A DNA stretch of 64,000 nucleotides from Dromiciops gliroides (lineage: Eukaryota > Chordata > Mammalia > Microbiotheria > Microbiotheriidae): assembly GCF_019393635.1 (NCBI RefSeq), contig NC_057862.1:701161825-701225824 (forward strand). Direction: 5' to 3'. The notes beneath the pieces are model-generated. The model was not told the DNA's origin and made no database searches. It worked only from the letters and a program-made list of their open reading frames with translations. The translations under genes and the position numbers were made by a program. Of this stretch, positions 22,601-32,387 are shown in pieces. The stretch's first letter is position 1; every line of letters starts with the position of its first letter.

Positions 22601-25600
22601 TAGAAATTCTGGAGAGGAAGCGGTGCCTCGAGGAAGCCTTCAGGTTCAGGTGTGATCAGCCAGAGGGCGCTGTTGAGCCTGCAGCAGCAAAGACTCAGGG
22701 CGTCTGGAACCACCCTCACAGAGCTGAAGGGCTGGGACAGCAGGGTGATTGGCCTTGGCCTGCTTGGCCCCAGACACCAGAACCAGGAGTGTGGGAGGCC
22801 GGACCTGAACACGGGGCCTGGAGGACCCCTTGGGGACCATGCGGGTGGAGGGGATTCTTTGTGGCTGAGACACTGAGCAGGGCCCAGTGACTGTGTATGT
22901 ACATGGCCTGTGGCCGAGGGTGGTGAGGGGCTGGGGAGCTCAGGCCTAAAACACCACACTTGATCCTGGAGGTGCCAGACGCACCTTGAAGGCTTTTTGA
23001 ATGGAACTTGACAAGCCTTGGTGGGGCAGCTTGGGGTCTGGGGGCAGGGTCCAGGCACCCATGGTGTGGGTCTCTACAGAGACACAGGGAGACAGGCCAT
23101 GCCTTTGGGGAGCTCGCTCCTGTTTCAAAGGGAGTCAAACCAAACCCCGCTCTCTGCATCGGCGGTATCATCCAGCAGAGTCCCCCACTCCCCTATTCTT
23201 TTGCCCCCCGCCAGGCCTTGATGACCCTCCTTTGTTCCACCCACCCGCCCTCGCTCCTGTCCAGTAACTCTCCTGCCATCCGTGGCTGGGGCCTCTACCT
23301 TTATCCTCTCTTCTTCACTCCCCTCTGGCTTCTGACCCTTCACCTCCAACCAGGTGTCTCTTTTTCAAATCTTTCGTTGTGTTTCATTTTCAGGTCCACA
23401 TTCTTTCCCTTCCCCACCTTCCCCCACCCCAAGAAAAAAGCCACCAAACAAACAAATGCAGGCACCCTCCTGGACGACTGTCTCTAGGATTTCCCGACAC
23501 GTCTCTCCCTGGTGCTCCTCCTCCTGGCTTGTCTTGGCAGGATCTCCATCCAGGCCAAAGTAGGTGCCCCCCCCCCCCAGCTCTTCTCCCCCTAGGCTGC
23601 TCCTTTGGGGGGGGGGTCTCAGCAGATCCCCCTTCCTGATCTAGGTTCTACTGGCCTCCCTCTGCCTCTTGGGCATCACCACCTGGCTGTCCAGCGGACA
23701 TTTTAGACCCAGCCTGTCCCAAACAGAACTCATTCCCTCTTCCCTCTTCCCTCTTCCTACTGTGAGGACCACTGTAGGAGCAGCAGCTAGCTTGTGTAGA
23801 GCGTGCCAGACCCTGTGCTGAGGCCTTTACAGTCATGGCTCTGTTGGATCTTCACGAGAGCCCTGAGAGGTTAGGGTTAGCAGCGTTCCCATTTTATAGT
23901 TAAGGGAACTGAGGCAGACAGAGCTGAAGTGACTGGCCCAGGAGATGTCCTGACTCCAGAGCTCCCACTCTCTACTACCTCCGTCTGCCCAGTCCCTCAG
24001 GCTCCTTGTACCCTTCGCCCCTCTTCCCCCCTCCTCGGCAGCATCTCTCAGACACACCCCCTTCTCTCCTCTCATCCCTTCACCCCTGGACTATGGCAGT
24101 GGATGCTGGGGGCGGGGGAGGGCTGTCTCCAGTTTCTCCCCTCTCCAGTTTCTCTTCCATTCAGACACCAGCTTGATCTTCCTAAAGCACAGGTCCTGAT
24201 CACACCAGGGTCAGACACCCAGTGCTCTGCTTGGCGTACAAGGCCCTTCTCACACCTCGCATCTCCTGCCATATACTCTTGGATCCAGTGGCCCTGGTCT
24301 CATGACTGGCTCCCAAACACTCCCCCTGTCTCTCAGCTCTGGGCATTTTCTCTGGATTGCTTTCCTTCTGCTCCCAACGACAATGCCGCCTTCTGCAGTC
24401 TTGACGCCAACGCCTTCCCTCTGTTCCGCTATTTCCCATTTATAGAGTTTGTTTTCTGTCTATTTGTTTGCATGTTGTCCATTCTTCCCCCCCCCCCCAA
24501 TTTGATTGTGAGCTTCTTGAGGGTGGGCACCATCCTTTGCCTCATTTTGTAGTCTCAATGTTTAAGCACATGGTCCGTGCTTAATCAGTGTTTGTTGACT
24601 GACTGACCAAGAAGAATGGCTTTCTGAGAGCATGGAGATAAAGTCTCCTCCCCGTGAGGAGAAAAGAGTGAGGTCAGTGTGGTGCATGCTCAGAAGGCCC
24701 TGCCCACTGTGTGGGGCCCGGGAAGGGCTCAGGCTGCAGGGCTGTGCTCAGCGCTGAGTGCCAGGGTTCACGCTTACAGCACTCCTGGAAGGTTGGGACA
24801 GTTCTCTCTTTTTCTCTCTCATTTAATGATGAGGAAACAACCAGGCAAAGTGCTGTGACCTTGCGTGGGTCATGGCTTGGCAGCCCCAGAGGTGCATCTG
24901 CCTACTGGAGTGGCTGGTAGTTTTCCGACTGAGGGCGGGGGTGTCTGCTGTTTTGTTTCTTCTTCAGCTGGACTGCATCAGTGTTCAGCGCATGCCCTGG
25001 TTCCAATACCTGGCAGGATTTGCAGCAGCCCGGAGGGAGGAGGACAACCCTGACAGAGAGATCCTGCCGGCTGCTCTAGACAAGACCGTGCTCCCTCACC
25101 TTACAGGTGCTGACCAGCTGCCGCAGGCTCCCCATGAGACTTCCCTTGTCCCCGGCATGGGCGAGGTGATCCACAGGTGGTGCCTAATCACTGTCCCCTC
25201 CTCTCTTGGTGGTTCTCCTGGTCTGGGCAGCCGAGGCCCACGGGTGGAGGCTGGCAGTCAGCCTGTGAGCCCTAGGCTCTTGGGCTTCAGCTATCTTGGG
25301 TCCATGGGGAGCACCGAGTAGAAGTGGGGTTACCTGCCCCCCCCCCCAAGCTAGGGTGTGTGTCAGGAGGTCGAGCCAGTTCCCCGGCTGCCACAGACTT
25401 TGCTTGTGTTCTGGCACTGGCCATGAGGGCCCCCAGGCTGTCCAGGGACCACCTTTGGGGGCGAGGCAGAACGGTGTGGTTTGCTTGGGTTCCTGGCCTC
25501 AGATGGGTCTTGAGGACAATGATTCCATTTTAGTCCCTCTTAAGTAGGCTTTCCAGCAGAGAGCCATCCACAGCAGGGGCCACCTTTGAAGGCCACGGCA

Positions 25601-28600
25601 GGCAGGCCCCTTCTTGACTTTGATGCTGCTGGCCTTCCCTGCAGGGACGCAACTGTGTGCTCAGGGTGCCCACTGCCTCACTCCCCTCCCTGCTCTCTCT
25701 GCCCAGCCACAGAGCTAGCTGGGCGAGGCAACCTTCTTTCTGGCCCTGTGTTGTTCACTCTTGGGCAGTTTCCCCCTCTCCTCCCCTTTGCCTGGACTCT
25801 TCTCTGGTGCACCCCACCTTCTTTGGCCTCTGACCCTCTAGTGGTAGGGTCTGCCTGTATTTGTCAGTGATGTGCACCCGTGGTGAGCCAGGATGCCCCC
25901 ATTGCCCCTCAGAGGCCAAACCGTCCCTGGCCATCCATCATCACATTCTGGGAAGAAGGGACCAGGCTATTAGGGAGCCCTTCAGCCAGCACTTGCCAAG
26001 GGACTCTGTGGGAGCATGGCTGGGTTTGGGGACATGGAGACGCCAACCCAATGGACAGGATGCCTCTTTCAGGTTTTGTCAGATCCATCTGGGACCCTCT
26101 GTCCACATCGCAGACCAGGAGCCTCGTGGAGCACTGCAGGGAGATTCTTAGCTTTCTCACCCCTACGAGAGGCAGAAGGGGTCACACCACTCAGGTCTGT
26201 GGGCTCTGCCTGTCCATCGGACCCCTCTGGGGGAGCCAGGGCAGGAGGCAGTGAGGACATGGACAGGAAGATGCAGAAGAGGACCCTGCAAGATCAGGGC
26301 CAGCTTTCCTGTAGGATGTGCCACTTGAGTAGAGCCAGGGTTCTCAGCAGGAGAGGTGATGAGGGCCGATGGTCAGCCATTTGGTGCCAAGGCCCAGAGG
26401 TCAAGGGCGGCACAAGGGCCTGGGGCAGAGGAGTACTGGGGAAGGAGCCTCCGCTGGAGGCCAGAGGTGATGGGGACAGATCGGGGCAGGGTAAGAAGGA
26501 ACCAACCACTAGGAAGGAGAGGGCAGGGCTGTGTTGGGCATGTGAGAGAAGGCCGGGAGGTTATCAGGTGGGGCCATCTGTCTGCAGTTGGTTAAAGGGG
26601 ACAGTGGGGTCTAGGGGTTTCACCTCTAAGGTCCTGGAGCCTGCACAGGCTGATTTCCCCCCAAGGGCCCCGGATCCAGTGAGCTGGTGGGGCATAGAGC
26701 TGGGGGAACGGGGGTGTGCTTTGCAGGGGTGGTATTCTGCAGTGTGGCCATGGGATGCTCCTGTCTCCTCACTCAGCCTAGGAAAAAGGACATAGAAAGG
26801 AACAGGGGTTAAGAATATTCCAAAGAAGTGAAGGTGAGATGAGAGCCCACCCAGCTCACCGTGCCACTAAAAGTCCAGAGCCCCCCATAGACCAGCCATT
26901 GTCAGAGCCCTCACTTTCCTGCTTTCCTTCCATGACTAAGGTCTTTACCTACAAACACCAGGAGTTGATGGACTCGGTCATTTCAAGATTGAAGAGGGCG
27001 GTTGAGGAAGACGTCTTTATTCCCCTCTATCCAAAAAAGTAAGAGCTGGTACGGGAGGAATGCTGTTTGTGGCATGCGGACTCAGTGAGGGCTGTGTTCT
27101 GGGTGGGGTCCCCATGGTGACCTAACCTGAGCTGGGCCGTCACCGCTGCTCAGCGCTCTTGCTCTTACCCCCTTATCAGCTCTCCCACCTTCCAGGCCTC
27201 CTCCCCATCTCTCTCAGCTCACACCTTGACTCAAGTTTTACAGGAAAAGAGGTGGCCACTCACCGTGAGCTCCTCCCCTTCCTCATCTTGTCTCTCAGGT
27301 GCCTTCTGCCCGTCTCCTCCTTCCCCCACTGCTCCACTTCTGACCAAAGTCCACCCTTTGGCTGGCTCGAGGGACCCCATTCCATCCCACCTCCCCCATC
27401 AGACTGCCCCCTCTGGCACCAGCCCTCTCACTTACCTTCACTCCCTCCTCTGCTGGCTCCTTCCCTCCTGCCCAGTCCTGCCCATGTCTCCGCCATCCTG
27501 AAACCGCCCTCCTTTCACCCTTCTATTTCCACTAACCCTTGTGGCTAAACTGGAAAGGCTGCTCTCTCCAGAATCACCCAGTTCAGTGGCCTCTACTCCG
27601 TCTTCATTGTCCTTGGCCTTTCTGCAGTCTTTGACCCTGTCAGTCCCTCTCTTTTGTCTAGCCCCTTGTGATACCCTGCCTCCCCCCATCCCAATTCTCT
27701 GGCCACTCCTCAGTCTCCTTTGCTGGCTCCTCCACATCACAGCCTCTAACCATAGGTGTTCCTCAGGACTCTGCCTTGAGCCTTTTTCTCTTCTTCTAGA
27801 CTACTTCACTGGGTGACCTCATCCGCTCCTGTGCTGATGGTTCTCAAAACTTTTCCCATCCCAACCCTCCAGTGACCTTTCAGACATGTTCAGTAGACAC
27901 CTGAAACTCAGCATGTCCAGAACAAAGCTCATCATCTTGCCCCAACCCCTCCCTACACACCTTCCCCATTACTGTCAAGGGTACCGCCATCCTCCCAGTC
28001 CCCAGGCTCCTGGCTTAGGAGTCATCCTGGCCTCCTCAGTATTTCTCACCCCCCCATCTCCAATATGGTGGCAAGGCCTATTGATGTCACCTCTGCAGCA
28101 CATCTGATCCATTTCACCTCAGCAGCATCTCTGGTTCATTTCACCTCAGCATCTCTCAGACACGCCCCTTCTCTCCTCTGAGCCTGCCCCTACCCTGGTG
28201 CAGACCCTCATCACCTCACACTTGGACTATTATAATAGTTGCTGGGGAGTCTGCCTGCCTCAGGTATCTCCTCCCTCTAGTTCATCCTCCATCATTCTAC
28301 CAAAATTGTTCTCCAGCACAGGTCTGACCGTGTCATCCCCCTACTCAGTAAACCCCAGTGGCTTCCTGTGGCCTCCAGGATCAAATACAAAATATTGTGT
28401 TGGGCATTCGAAGCCCTTCCTAACTTGCCCCTCCTCCCAGTGCCCCTGGCCTCCTGGCTGTCCCCTGAACAAGTCCAGTGTCTAGAATGGTCTCCCTGCT
28501 CCACTCCAACTTCCAGCCTCCTTGGCTTCCTTCAAATCCCAACTAAAATCCCCCCTTCTCTAGGAAGCCACATCAGACCATGAGCTCCGTAAGCCAGGTT

Positions 28601-30549
28601 TGCCCTTTGCTTTATGTGTATCCCCAGCGCAGTCTAGTGCCTCACCAATGCTTGTAATGAGCCCATATGGAAGCCCAGTTATTTCATAGGATTGAGAGGT
28701 ATAAAGGACCCATTTTTATAAGAGGGAAAGGCCAGAGAAGGGAGTTGCTTGGCACTGTGCCTGGGTGGGGCTGGATGGCAGAGTAGGGGCTGTCTGTGCC
28801 CAGCTATGGGTGGGTCAAGGACCAGGGTCCTAAGGCCGAGCTCTGAGTCCTGACTTCAGGTGGATGCTCACCCTCACTGAGGGCTCGGTGACTCCCAGGC
28901 AGGCTCCTCATCCTTTCCTTTTGGTGACCAGGGTTGTGGAGGACAAAACTTTGCCACACTCCAGCTTCCAGGAGCGGCAGTTCTGGTCAGCTGTGAAGGT
29001 GAGCGGCGTGCAAGGCAGCGTGCCTTTGCCTGTGCTGGGCCTCCTCTCCCAGGCCTCATGCTCAGTGCTGGCGTGTTCACTCTGGACATAAGACCAATGA
29101 GGCCCCAGCTCTGACAGGCCATTATTTTGGTTTTTTTTGTTGTTGTTTTGTTTTTGTGAGGCAATTGGGGTTAAGTGACTTGCCCAGGGTCACACAGCTG
29201 GTAAGTGTTAAGTGTCTGAGGCCGGATTTGAACTCAGGTCCTCCAGAATCCAGGGCCGGTGCTCTATCCACTGCACCACCTTGCTGTCCCCCAGGCCATT
29301 ATTTTATGAAGCAGGACTTTGTGTCTCTTTGTGCTAGATAAGGGGTGAAGGGACACATGGCTGGGCTCAGGGGCTACCTATACCTCCTCTGGCATGCTTT
29401 CAGCTCTGGGGAAACCTTCTTCTCTGGAATGACCTTGTTCTTGAGGATGACTTACGTGAGCTGGCATTGGACAAGCTGATGAATCGCTATCTTGTCATCG
29501 GGCTCTCCAACGCCTGTCCCGGGCCAGGGGTGGTTGAAAAGTACCGCTGGGTAAGGTGCTTGGCCAAGGGAAGGGTGGGAGAGCACTTAGGACTTTGTGG
29601 ACACACTCCTGGTGGGCGGGGCACTGCCCGGAGGAGTCAGTTTGCTCACCCCGTCCAGGGACAGAGATCAGGGATGGCCATACCTGAGCTGGAGGGAGGG
29701 GCTGGTCTGTGGAGGAGGGAGTGAAGAGAAGGGTGGTCTAGAGAAGCCAGGAAGAAGACAGTGGGCGGTCAGTTCTTTTAGTCAAGGGCAAGCTGACTCC
29801 TGTTGGGAGGGGAGGTGGCAGCACAGTGGACCCTAACCTGTGATGCCTCCCTGGGGGACACTTTGCATCTTGTCCCCTGGGCTTCTCAGTGAGCTGAGAC
29901 ACAGGGCCAGTAGCCTGCAGCGGCCATGGAGGCTGGAAAGGGACGCCTGTGGCTCTACTTGTCACAGGTGACCTCTATGTCAGGGTGACCCCGGGAGAAG
30001 CCCAGGGTGGGGAGGAGGGTGCAGGGGAAGCCCCGGGTCCACACTGGGGGCCTTGGGGCCAGGAACAGGCTTGAGCCCTGTCAGGTTATCTTAGAAAGGG
30101 TGGACGAGTTCAGCCTGACCCCATCAGGGGAGCGGCGCTAAGTGAGTTGTGTGTGGCTGGCCAGGTGGTCGAGAGTCTCCCCGAAAGCTGGCTCAGCAGG
30201 CACCCTGCAGGGTGTTCCATTCCTCAGCTCACCAGCCTCACCCATACGCTGGTTCGGGCCGCGCAGCAGCTCCATGACAACAAGTTCCGGTGAGTGTTTC
30301 TGTACCTGGGGGAGGCCCCAAGGGCTGGGACACTTGCTGTTGGTCTTCAGCGCTGGCAGGACCCGGCCTGTGTGTCTGTCAGTCTGTCTTGTCTGTCCGT
30401 CCTGGTGAGTCTTTCTTCTGGTTTCTAGGTCTGAAGTGCAAGAGATGGTCCTTCTATTGGTGAAAATGAAGGCTTTAACACAGGCCCGAACCTTTGTGGA
30501 AAAAAATCAGCTGGATCTGCTGAGGTCATGTGTGAATGATCCCCAATGA
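10133..30549 (+). CDS. GCFC2: GC-rich sequence DNA-binding factor 2 (18 coding exons)
   Basis: Exons: 10133-10316, 10985-11107, 11809-11922, 12763-12972, 13956-14041, 14504-14622, 15647-15833, 17496-17619, 18950-19037, 19320-19438, 22085-22284, 24968-25106, 26073-26194, 26962-27038, 28932-28998, 29404-29550, 30165-30289, 30429-30549. All joins keep phase, giving 783 aa (human 781). The protein acts in the nucleus in the intron-lariat spliceosome with TFIP11/DHX15 (known for the family). It opens [17 protein letters not shown] with a D/S-rich run. A coiled-coil region covers about residues 255-400 ([29 protein letters not shown]). A QRRQARE...SSDDDDDD stretch lies near 415-440. The GCFC domain spans about 452-780 ([77 protein letters not shown]). 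The GTG nine bases upstream is ignored because the ATG matches the human start. Exons 2-6 are strongly diverged. The exon 5 donor and the exon 2 and 14 acceptors have alternatives. Confidence 0.95.
10355..10386. promoter_or_regulatory. NRF-1-type palindromes in GCFC2 intron 1
   Basis: TGCGCATGCA lies at 10355-10364 and a perfect GCGCATGCGC palindrome at 10377-10386, 40-70 bp inside intron 1. GCGCATGCGC is the core NRF-1 motif. With the NRF-1-like site upstream of the start codon, the promoter appears to have NRF-1 sites on both sides of exon 1. Binding is inferred. Confidence 0.55.
10656..10984 (+). repeat. Imperfect tandem repeat ending at GCFC2 exon 2 acceptor
   Basis: Four spaced copies of a (T)CAGTTTCC(C)CTTTTGTCAA(G/A)T(T/G)AGG-like motif begin near 10657, 10781, 10867 and 10962, about 86-125 bp apart. 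C-rich spacers containing GCCCTG separate them. The last copy, CCTCGGTTTCCCTTTCTGTCC, supplies the polypyrimidine tract and is followed at once by the exon 2 acceptor AG. Each motif resembles a MIR 3' segment. Confidence 0.55.
13190..13335 (-). repeat. MIR relic in GCFC2 intron 4
   Basis: The plus strand reads GGGGAAACTGAGGCCCAGGG, GTGACTTGTTCAAGG and ATTTGAACTCAGGTCTTCTGGC, the reverse complement of a MIR. Confidence 0.7.
13468..13703 (+). mobile_element. Marsupial SINE with partly duplicated 3' end
   Basis: A full SINE (GGGGCAGCTAGGTGGCGCAG to CCCCAATTGCCTCAGCC plus A-rich tail) is followed by a second partial 3' half (CTAGCTGTGTCACTCTGGGC to GCCTAAAAA). The AAAAAGCCTTG string occurs before the SINE, between the two parts and, slightly altered, after them. 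That suggests a second partial insertion or a local duplication at one target site. Confidence 0.8.
16198..16343 (-). mobile_element. Marsupial SINE in GCFC2 intron 7
   Basis: A reverse-orientation full-length SINE. A perfect 17-bp target duplication, CCTCAGAGGGGATTTTC, flanks it at 16181-16197 and 16344-16360. This indicates a comparatively recent insertion. Confidence 0.93.
17040..17480 (+). repeat. Polypyrimidine minisatellite before GCFC2 exon 8
   Basis: About 440 bp almost purely C/T, built of CTCTCTGTCTCTCC-type units. A longer internal period (CTCCCTCTTTCTTTTTCTCTG followed by TCTCTCACTGTCTC) repeats several times. It ends only about 15 bp before the exon 8 acceptor at 17494-17495. 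It acts as, or at least extends, that intron's polypyrimidine tract. Confidence 0.9.
17905..18350 (-). mobile_element. L2-like LINE relic (antisense) in GCFC2 intron 8
   Basis: The plus strand carries the antisense L2 order. It shows GGGAGCCATAGGGAGCCCC, GGTGTGGTCAGACC, CTACTGCCACAGTCCAGGC and GAGAGGCTGCACC, then a GAGTCCAGGGTGACC block. The same order appears at 57215-57708 and 62597-63420. Confidence 0.65.
18406..18560 (-). mobile_element. Marsupial SINE in GCFC2 intron 8
   Basis: A reverse-orientation SINE with a T-rich start. A near-perfect 15-bp target duplication, GGGCTTGT(C/T)GTATTG, flanks it at 18391-18405 and 18561-18575. Confidence 0.92.
19830..20940 (-). mobile_element. L1/HAL1-type 5' UTR + ORF1 fragment, copy A
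   Basis: On the minus strand this encodes a broken L1 ORF1 N-terminal and coiled-coil region (the [15 protein letters not shown] stretch, then [20 protein letters not shown]). Upstream lies about 650 bp of GC-rich 5'-UTR-like sequence. It matches copy B at 20985-21830 and the element at 41880-43515. No ORF2 sequence accompanies it. It is inserted in GCFC2 intron 10, antisense to the gene. Confidence 0.75.
20985..21830 (-). mobile_element. L1/HAL1-type 5' UTR + ORF1 fragment, copy B
   Basis: On the minus strand this encodes an ORF1 N-terminus ([17 protein letters not shown] then [11 protein letters not shown]...IQLEFLKA). A GC-rich 5' UTR reaches to about 21800, where plus-strand CAGCTATCATGGCAGCC may mark the 5' end. 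It lies directly upstream of copy A in the same orientation. The pair may be two insertions or one duplicated insertion. Confidence 0.7.
22285..23640. other. GCFC2 intron 11, proximal part
   Basis: No further exon or confidently assigned repeat was seen. Some C-rich L2-like text begins near 23160. Short frames here carry no recognisable domain. Confidence 0.4.
23640..24605 (+). mobile_element. L2-like LINE relic with inner MIR-like copy, GCFC2 intron 11
   Basis: L2 coding text (CTGTCCCAAACAGAACTCATTC) is interrupted at about 23770-23960 by a MIR/Ther-1-like piece (TGTAGAGCGTGCCAGACCCTG, AAGGGAACTGAGGCAGAC). The L2 3' end then resumes: CAAGGCCCTTCTCACACC, GCTCTGGGCATTTTCTCTGG and GAGCTTCTTGAGGGTGGGC. 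The typical tail GTTTGTTGACTGACTGACC closes it. Confidence 0.7.
25107..26072. other. GCFC2 intron 12, nothing further recognised
   Basis: GC-rich intronic sequence with a weak donor (GTGCTGACC) at its start. No repeat family, exon or RNA gene was identified. Confidence 0.4.
27180..28660 (+). mobile_element. L2-like LINE relic, GCFC2 intron 14
   Basis: About 1.5 kb of decayed L2 in sense orientation. It covers the endonuclease-to-RT linker blocks also seen at 5312-5560 and RT text (CTTTCAGACATGTTCAGTAG, CCCCATCTCCAATATGG, CTTGGACTATTATAATAGTTG). It continues through CCTCCAGGATCAAATACAAAAT to the 3' part GAGCTCCGTAAGCCAGG. Many stops are present. Confidence 0.75.
29129..29291 (-). mobile_element. 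Marsupial SINE in GCFC2 intron 15
   Basis: A reverse-orientation full-length SINE with a T-rich head. It is flanked by a perfect 14-bp duplication, CAGGCCATTATTTT, at 29115-29128 and 29292-29305. Confidence 0.93.
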
Positions 30550-30800
30550 AAGAGAGAAGAGGGCAGCACTGGGCATTGGCCCAGGCCCCCTGTCTTGGAG
30601 GAGACTGTCACAGGCCGAGTCAGCCTCTGAAGGGCCCCAGCAGTGGGGTCAAGGCCACTCCCTCACATTGCTGGGCTCCCCCCCCCCCCAAGGGAACTGG
30701 CCACCTGGATTGTCCATTGCAGGCCCTGCCCCCCCCCCCCCCCCCCCCCGTGTATTGTCTAGCCACGCAGTAGGTGCTTAATAAACATTTATTGTACTGC
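30550..30800 (+). other. GCFC2: GCFC2 3' UTR
   Basis: Runs from the TGA at 30547-30549 to an AATAAA at 30780-30785, with cleavage expected near 30800. It contains C homopolymers at about 30680-30689 and 30729-30749. The last 60 bp (AGTAGGTGCTTAATAAACAT) look like the 3' tail of an L2-type repeat. Confidence 0.75.
30780..30793. terminator. Overlapping poly(A) signals for GCFC2 (+) and MRPL19 (-)
   Basis: The 14-mer AATAAACATTTATT holds AATAAA on the plus strand (30780-30785) and, as TTTATT at 30788-30793, AATAAA on the minus strand. GCFC2 stops 231 bp upstream on the plus strand. The MRPL19 stop lies 243 bp upstream on the minus strand. No other AATAAA was noted in either 3' UTR, so this one element probably sets both transcript ends. 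Confidence 0.75.
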
Positions 30801-31035
30801 ATCATGTGTGCACGTGCCACAGGTTCATCTGGGAGTAGGGGGTGTCAGTTAGTGTGTTGGGTGCATGAGTGCCCAGGCTGGGTCCTCACTTTCCCAGATG
30901 CCTCTGAGGAGGACACGCGTGCTCCTGAGACCCCTGGCCCTGGCCAGGGAGGGTTGGGAGGAGGCTGAGCTTTCTGTGTAGGGGACCCGCTGGACGGAGC
31001 TGCCCCCAGGCTGCTTCCTGGGTGAGAACAAGGCC

Positions 31036-32387
31036 TCAGCCCCTCCGGAATGCCTCGATCTCCTCCCGTATCTTGGCCTCCATCTCGGATGTGTTGTACT
31101 CTCTCATCATGTCAAACTCCAGCCAAGGCTGGCTCCACTTCTGGGCTTCCTTCATCTGCTCCTCCGTCAGGCACAGGTCGAACCTGATGCCCTTGATGTT
31201 GAACTTGGGGCGCTCCCAGCGCTTGGACCATGGCTTGGGCTTCATCTTGACTTTGAGCTGAGGGGGAAGAAAGGCCAGGATGAAGGGGGGAGGCCAGACC
31301 CACTCCCCTGCGCCCCCCCTCCCCCAACCCACCTACCTCATTCATGGGGACTTCCTGGCCAGGGGCCAGCGCCACAGGCTTCATATCCAGGTCGAAGGTG
31401 CTGTACTCGGGAAGGGCATCCCGCAGGTACATGAGGCTGTCATCCAGGCGCTTCTCCAGCTTGACCACCTGGATTTCCTGGATCCTCGGGCTGTACAGGT
31501 CAAAGCAGATCTCGATGCCTTGGGGAGAAGAGGGGGCAGAGGTCAGGGCCGGCAGGATGGGGAGCTCCCTGCTCCAACTCGCCCCCAGCAGGCGCCCAGG
31601 GCCCAACCCACCTTGGCCCTCGATGGTGTTGCGCAGCACGAAGGTGGCCCCGAGCCCTTTCCCCGAGCGCTGGATACAGATGCCCAGAAAGCGGCTGGTT
31701 TTGCCCTTGGCGTATGGGTCCGAGGAGGTGACGGCGAGAATGCTTCCTGTAGCGGAGGAGAAGGGGGTGAGGAAGCCATCCCACCAGATGCGGCCTCCAG
31801 CCCTCCCCCCAGGCCCCACGCACCCACGTAGAACTCGGGGATGGGCAGGACCTGGCGCCGCTGCAGCATGTCCTGGCGTTCCAGCTGGAACTTGAGCGGG
31901 TCGGTCCGCCCCCGGGGAGGGATGAACTCGGGGCTCAGGAACCTGCGGAAGAAGGTCGGTGGGTGCCCGGGGCCTCGGGATCCCCTCGGATCCCCAGTCC
32001 TCGGACCTGCTGCCCCTCACCTGCGCTGCTGCTCCGCCTCCTGTCTCTTGTCCACAATGACGGGCTTGGGGGGCGGCTGGAAGCTCCCGGGGCCAGAGAG
32101 AGAACCTGCGGCACAGAGGGGCCTTGTGGGGGGGCACAGAGGAGGCTTGGGGGCACAGAGGAGGCTTGGGGGGGGCACAGAGGGGCCTTGGGGGGGGCAC
32201 AGAGGGGCCTTGGGGGGGGGCAGGGGCGAGGCAGAAGCGCGTATCCCCTTCCCTAGCAGCGCCCGGGCCCAGGCGCCCCCATTTCCTCCCCTCCCCCCAC
32301 CAAGGTCTTACGGCAGGCGGGTACGCGCGGCGCGGCCCCAAGACGGAGGCGGAGGAGGGCAGAGGCCAAGCCTGTGGGCGCCGCCAT
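31036..32387 (-). CDS. MRPL19: Mitochondrial ribosomal protein bL19m (6 exons)
   Basis: Minus-strand exons, 5' to 3': 32387-32312, 32105-32021, 31942-31824, 31746-31612, 31518-31337, 31257-31036. All have GT/AG borders and keep phase, giving 272 aa (human 292). The protein is a structural part of the mitochondrial large ribosomal subunit, bL19 family. The N-terminus [17 protein letters not shown], rich in A, L and R and lacking acids, is a mitochondrial presequence. [12 protein letters not shown] and [12 protein letters not shown] follow. The bL19 core begins at about residue 95 ([38 protein letters not shown]). The C-terminus keeps [18 protein letters not shown] and [10 protein letters not shown]. 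Most of the difference in length from human is in the presequence and linker. The gene is convergent with GCFC2, as in human 2p12. Confidence 0.97.
32108..32225. repeat. G-rich minisatellite in MRPL19 intron 1
   Basis: Five head-to-tail units of about 20-24 bp, GGCACAGAGG(G/A)GGC(C)TTGGGGG-like on the plus strand, with G runs of 5-9. The first unit abuts the MRPL19 exon 2 acceptor (minus-strand TCTGTGCCGCAG). The repeat therefore supplies that intron's polypyrimidine tract on the transcribed-sense strand. The G runs could form quadruplexes on the plus strand. Confidence 0.8.

Noticed and set aside
22440-22990. Possible extra exon or L2 copy after GCFC2 exon 11
   Set aside because: No in-phase acceptor/donor pair encodes GCFC2-like residues, and exon 11 joins exon 12 without a gap relative to human. 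L2 similarity was too weak to claim.
29156-29290. Recurring peptide [17 protein letters not shown] seen at many places
   Set aside because: This is the antisense translation of the marsupial SINE, not a gene family.
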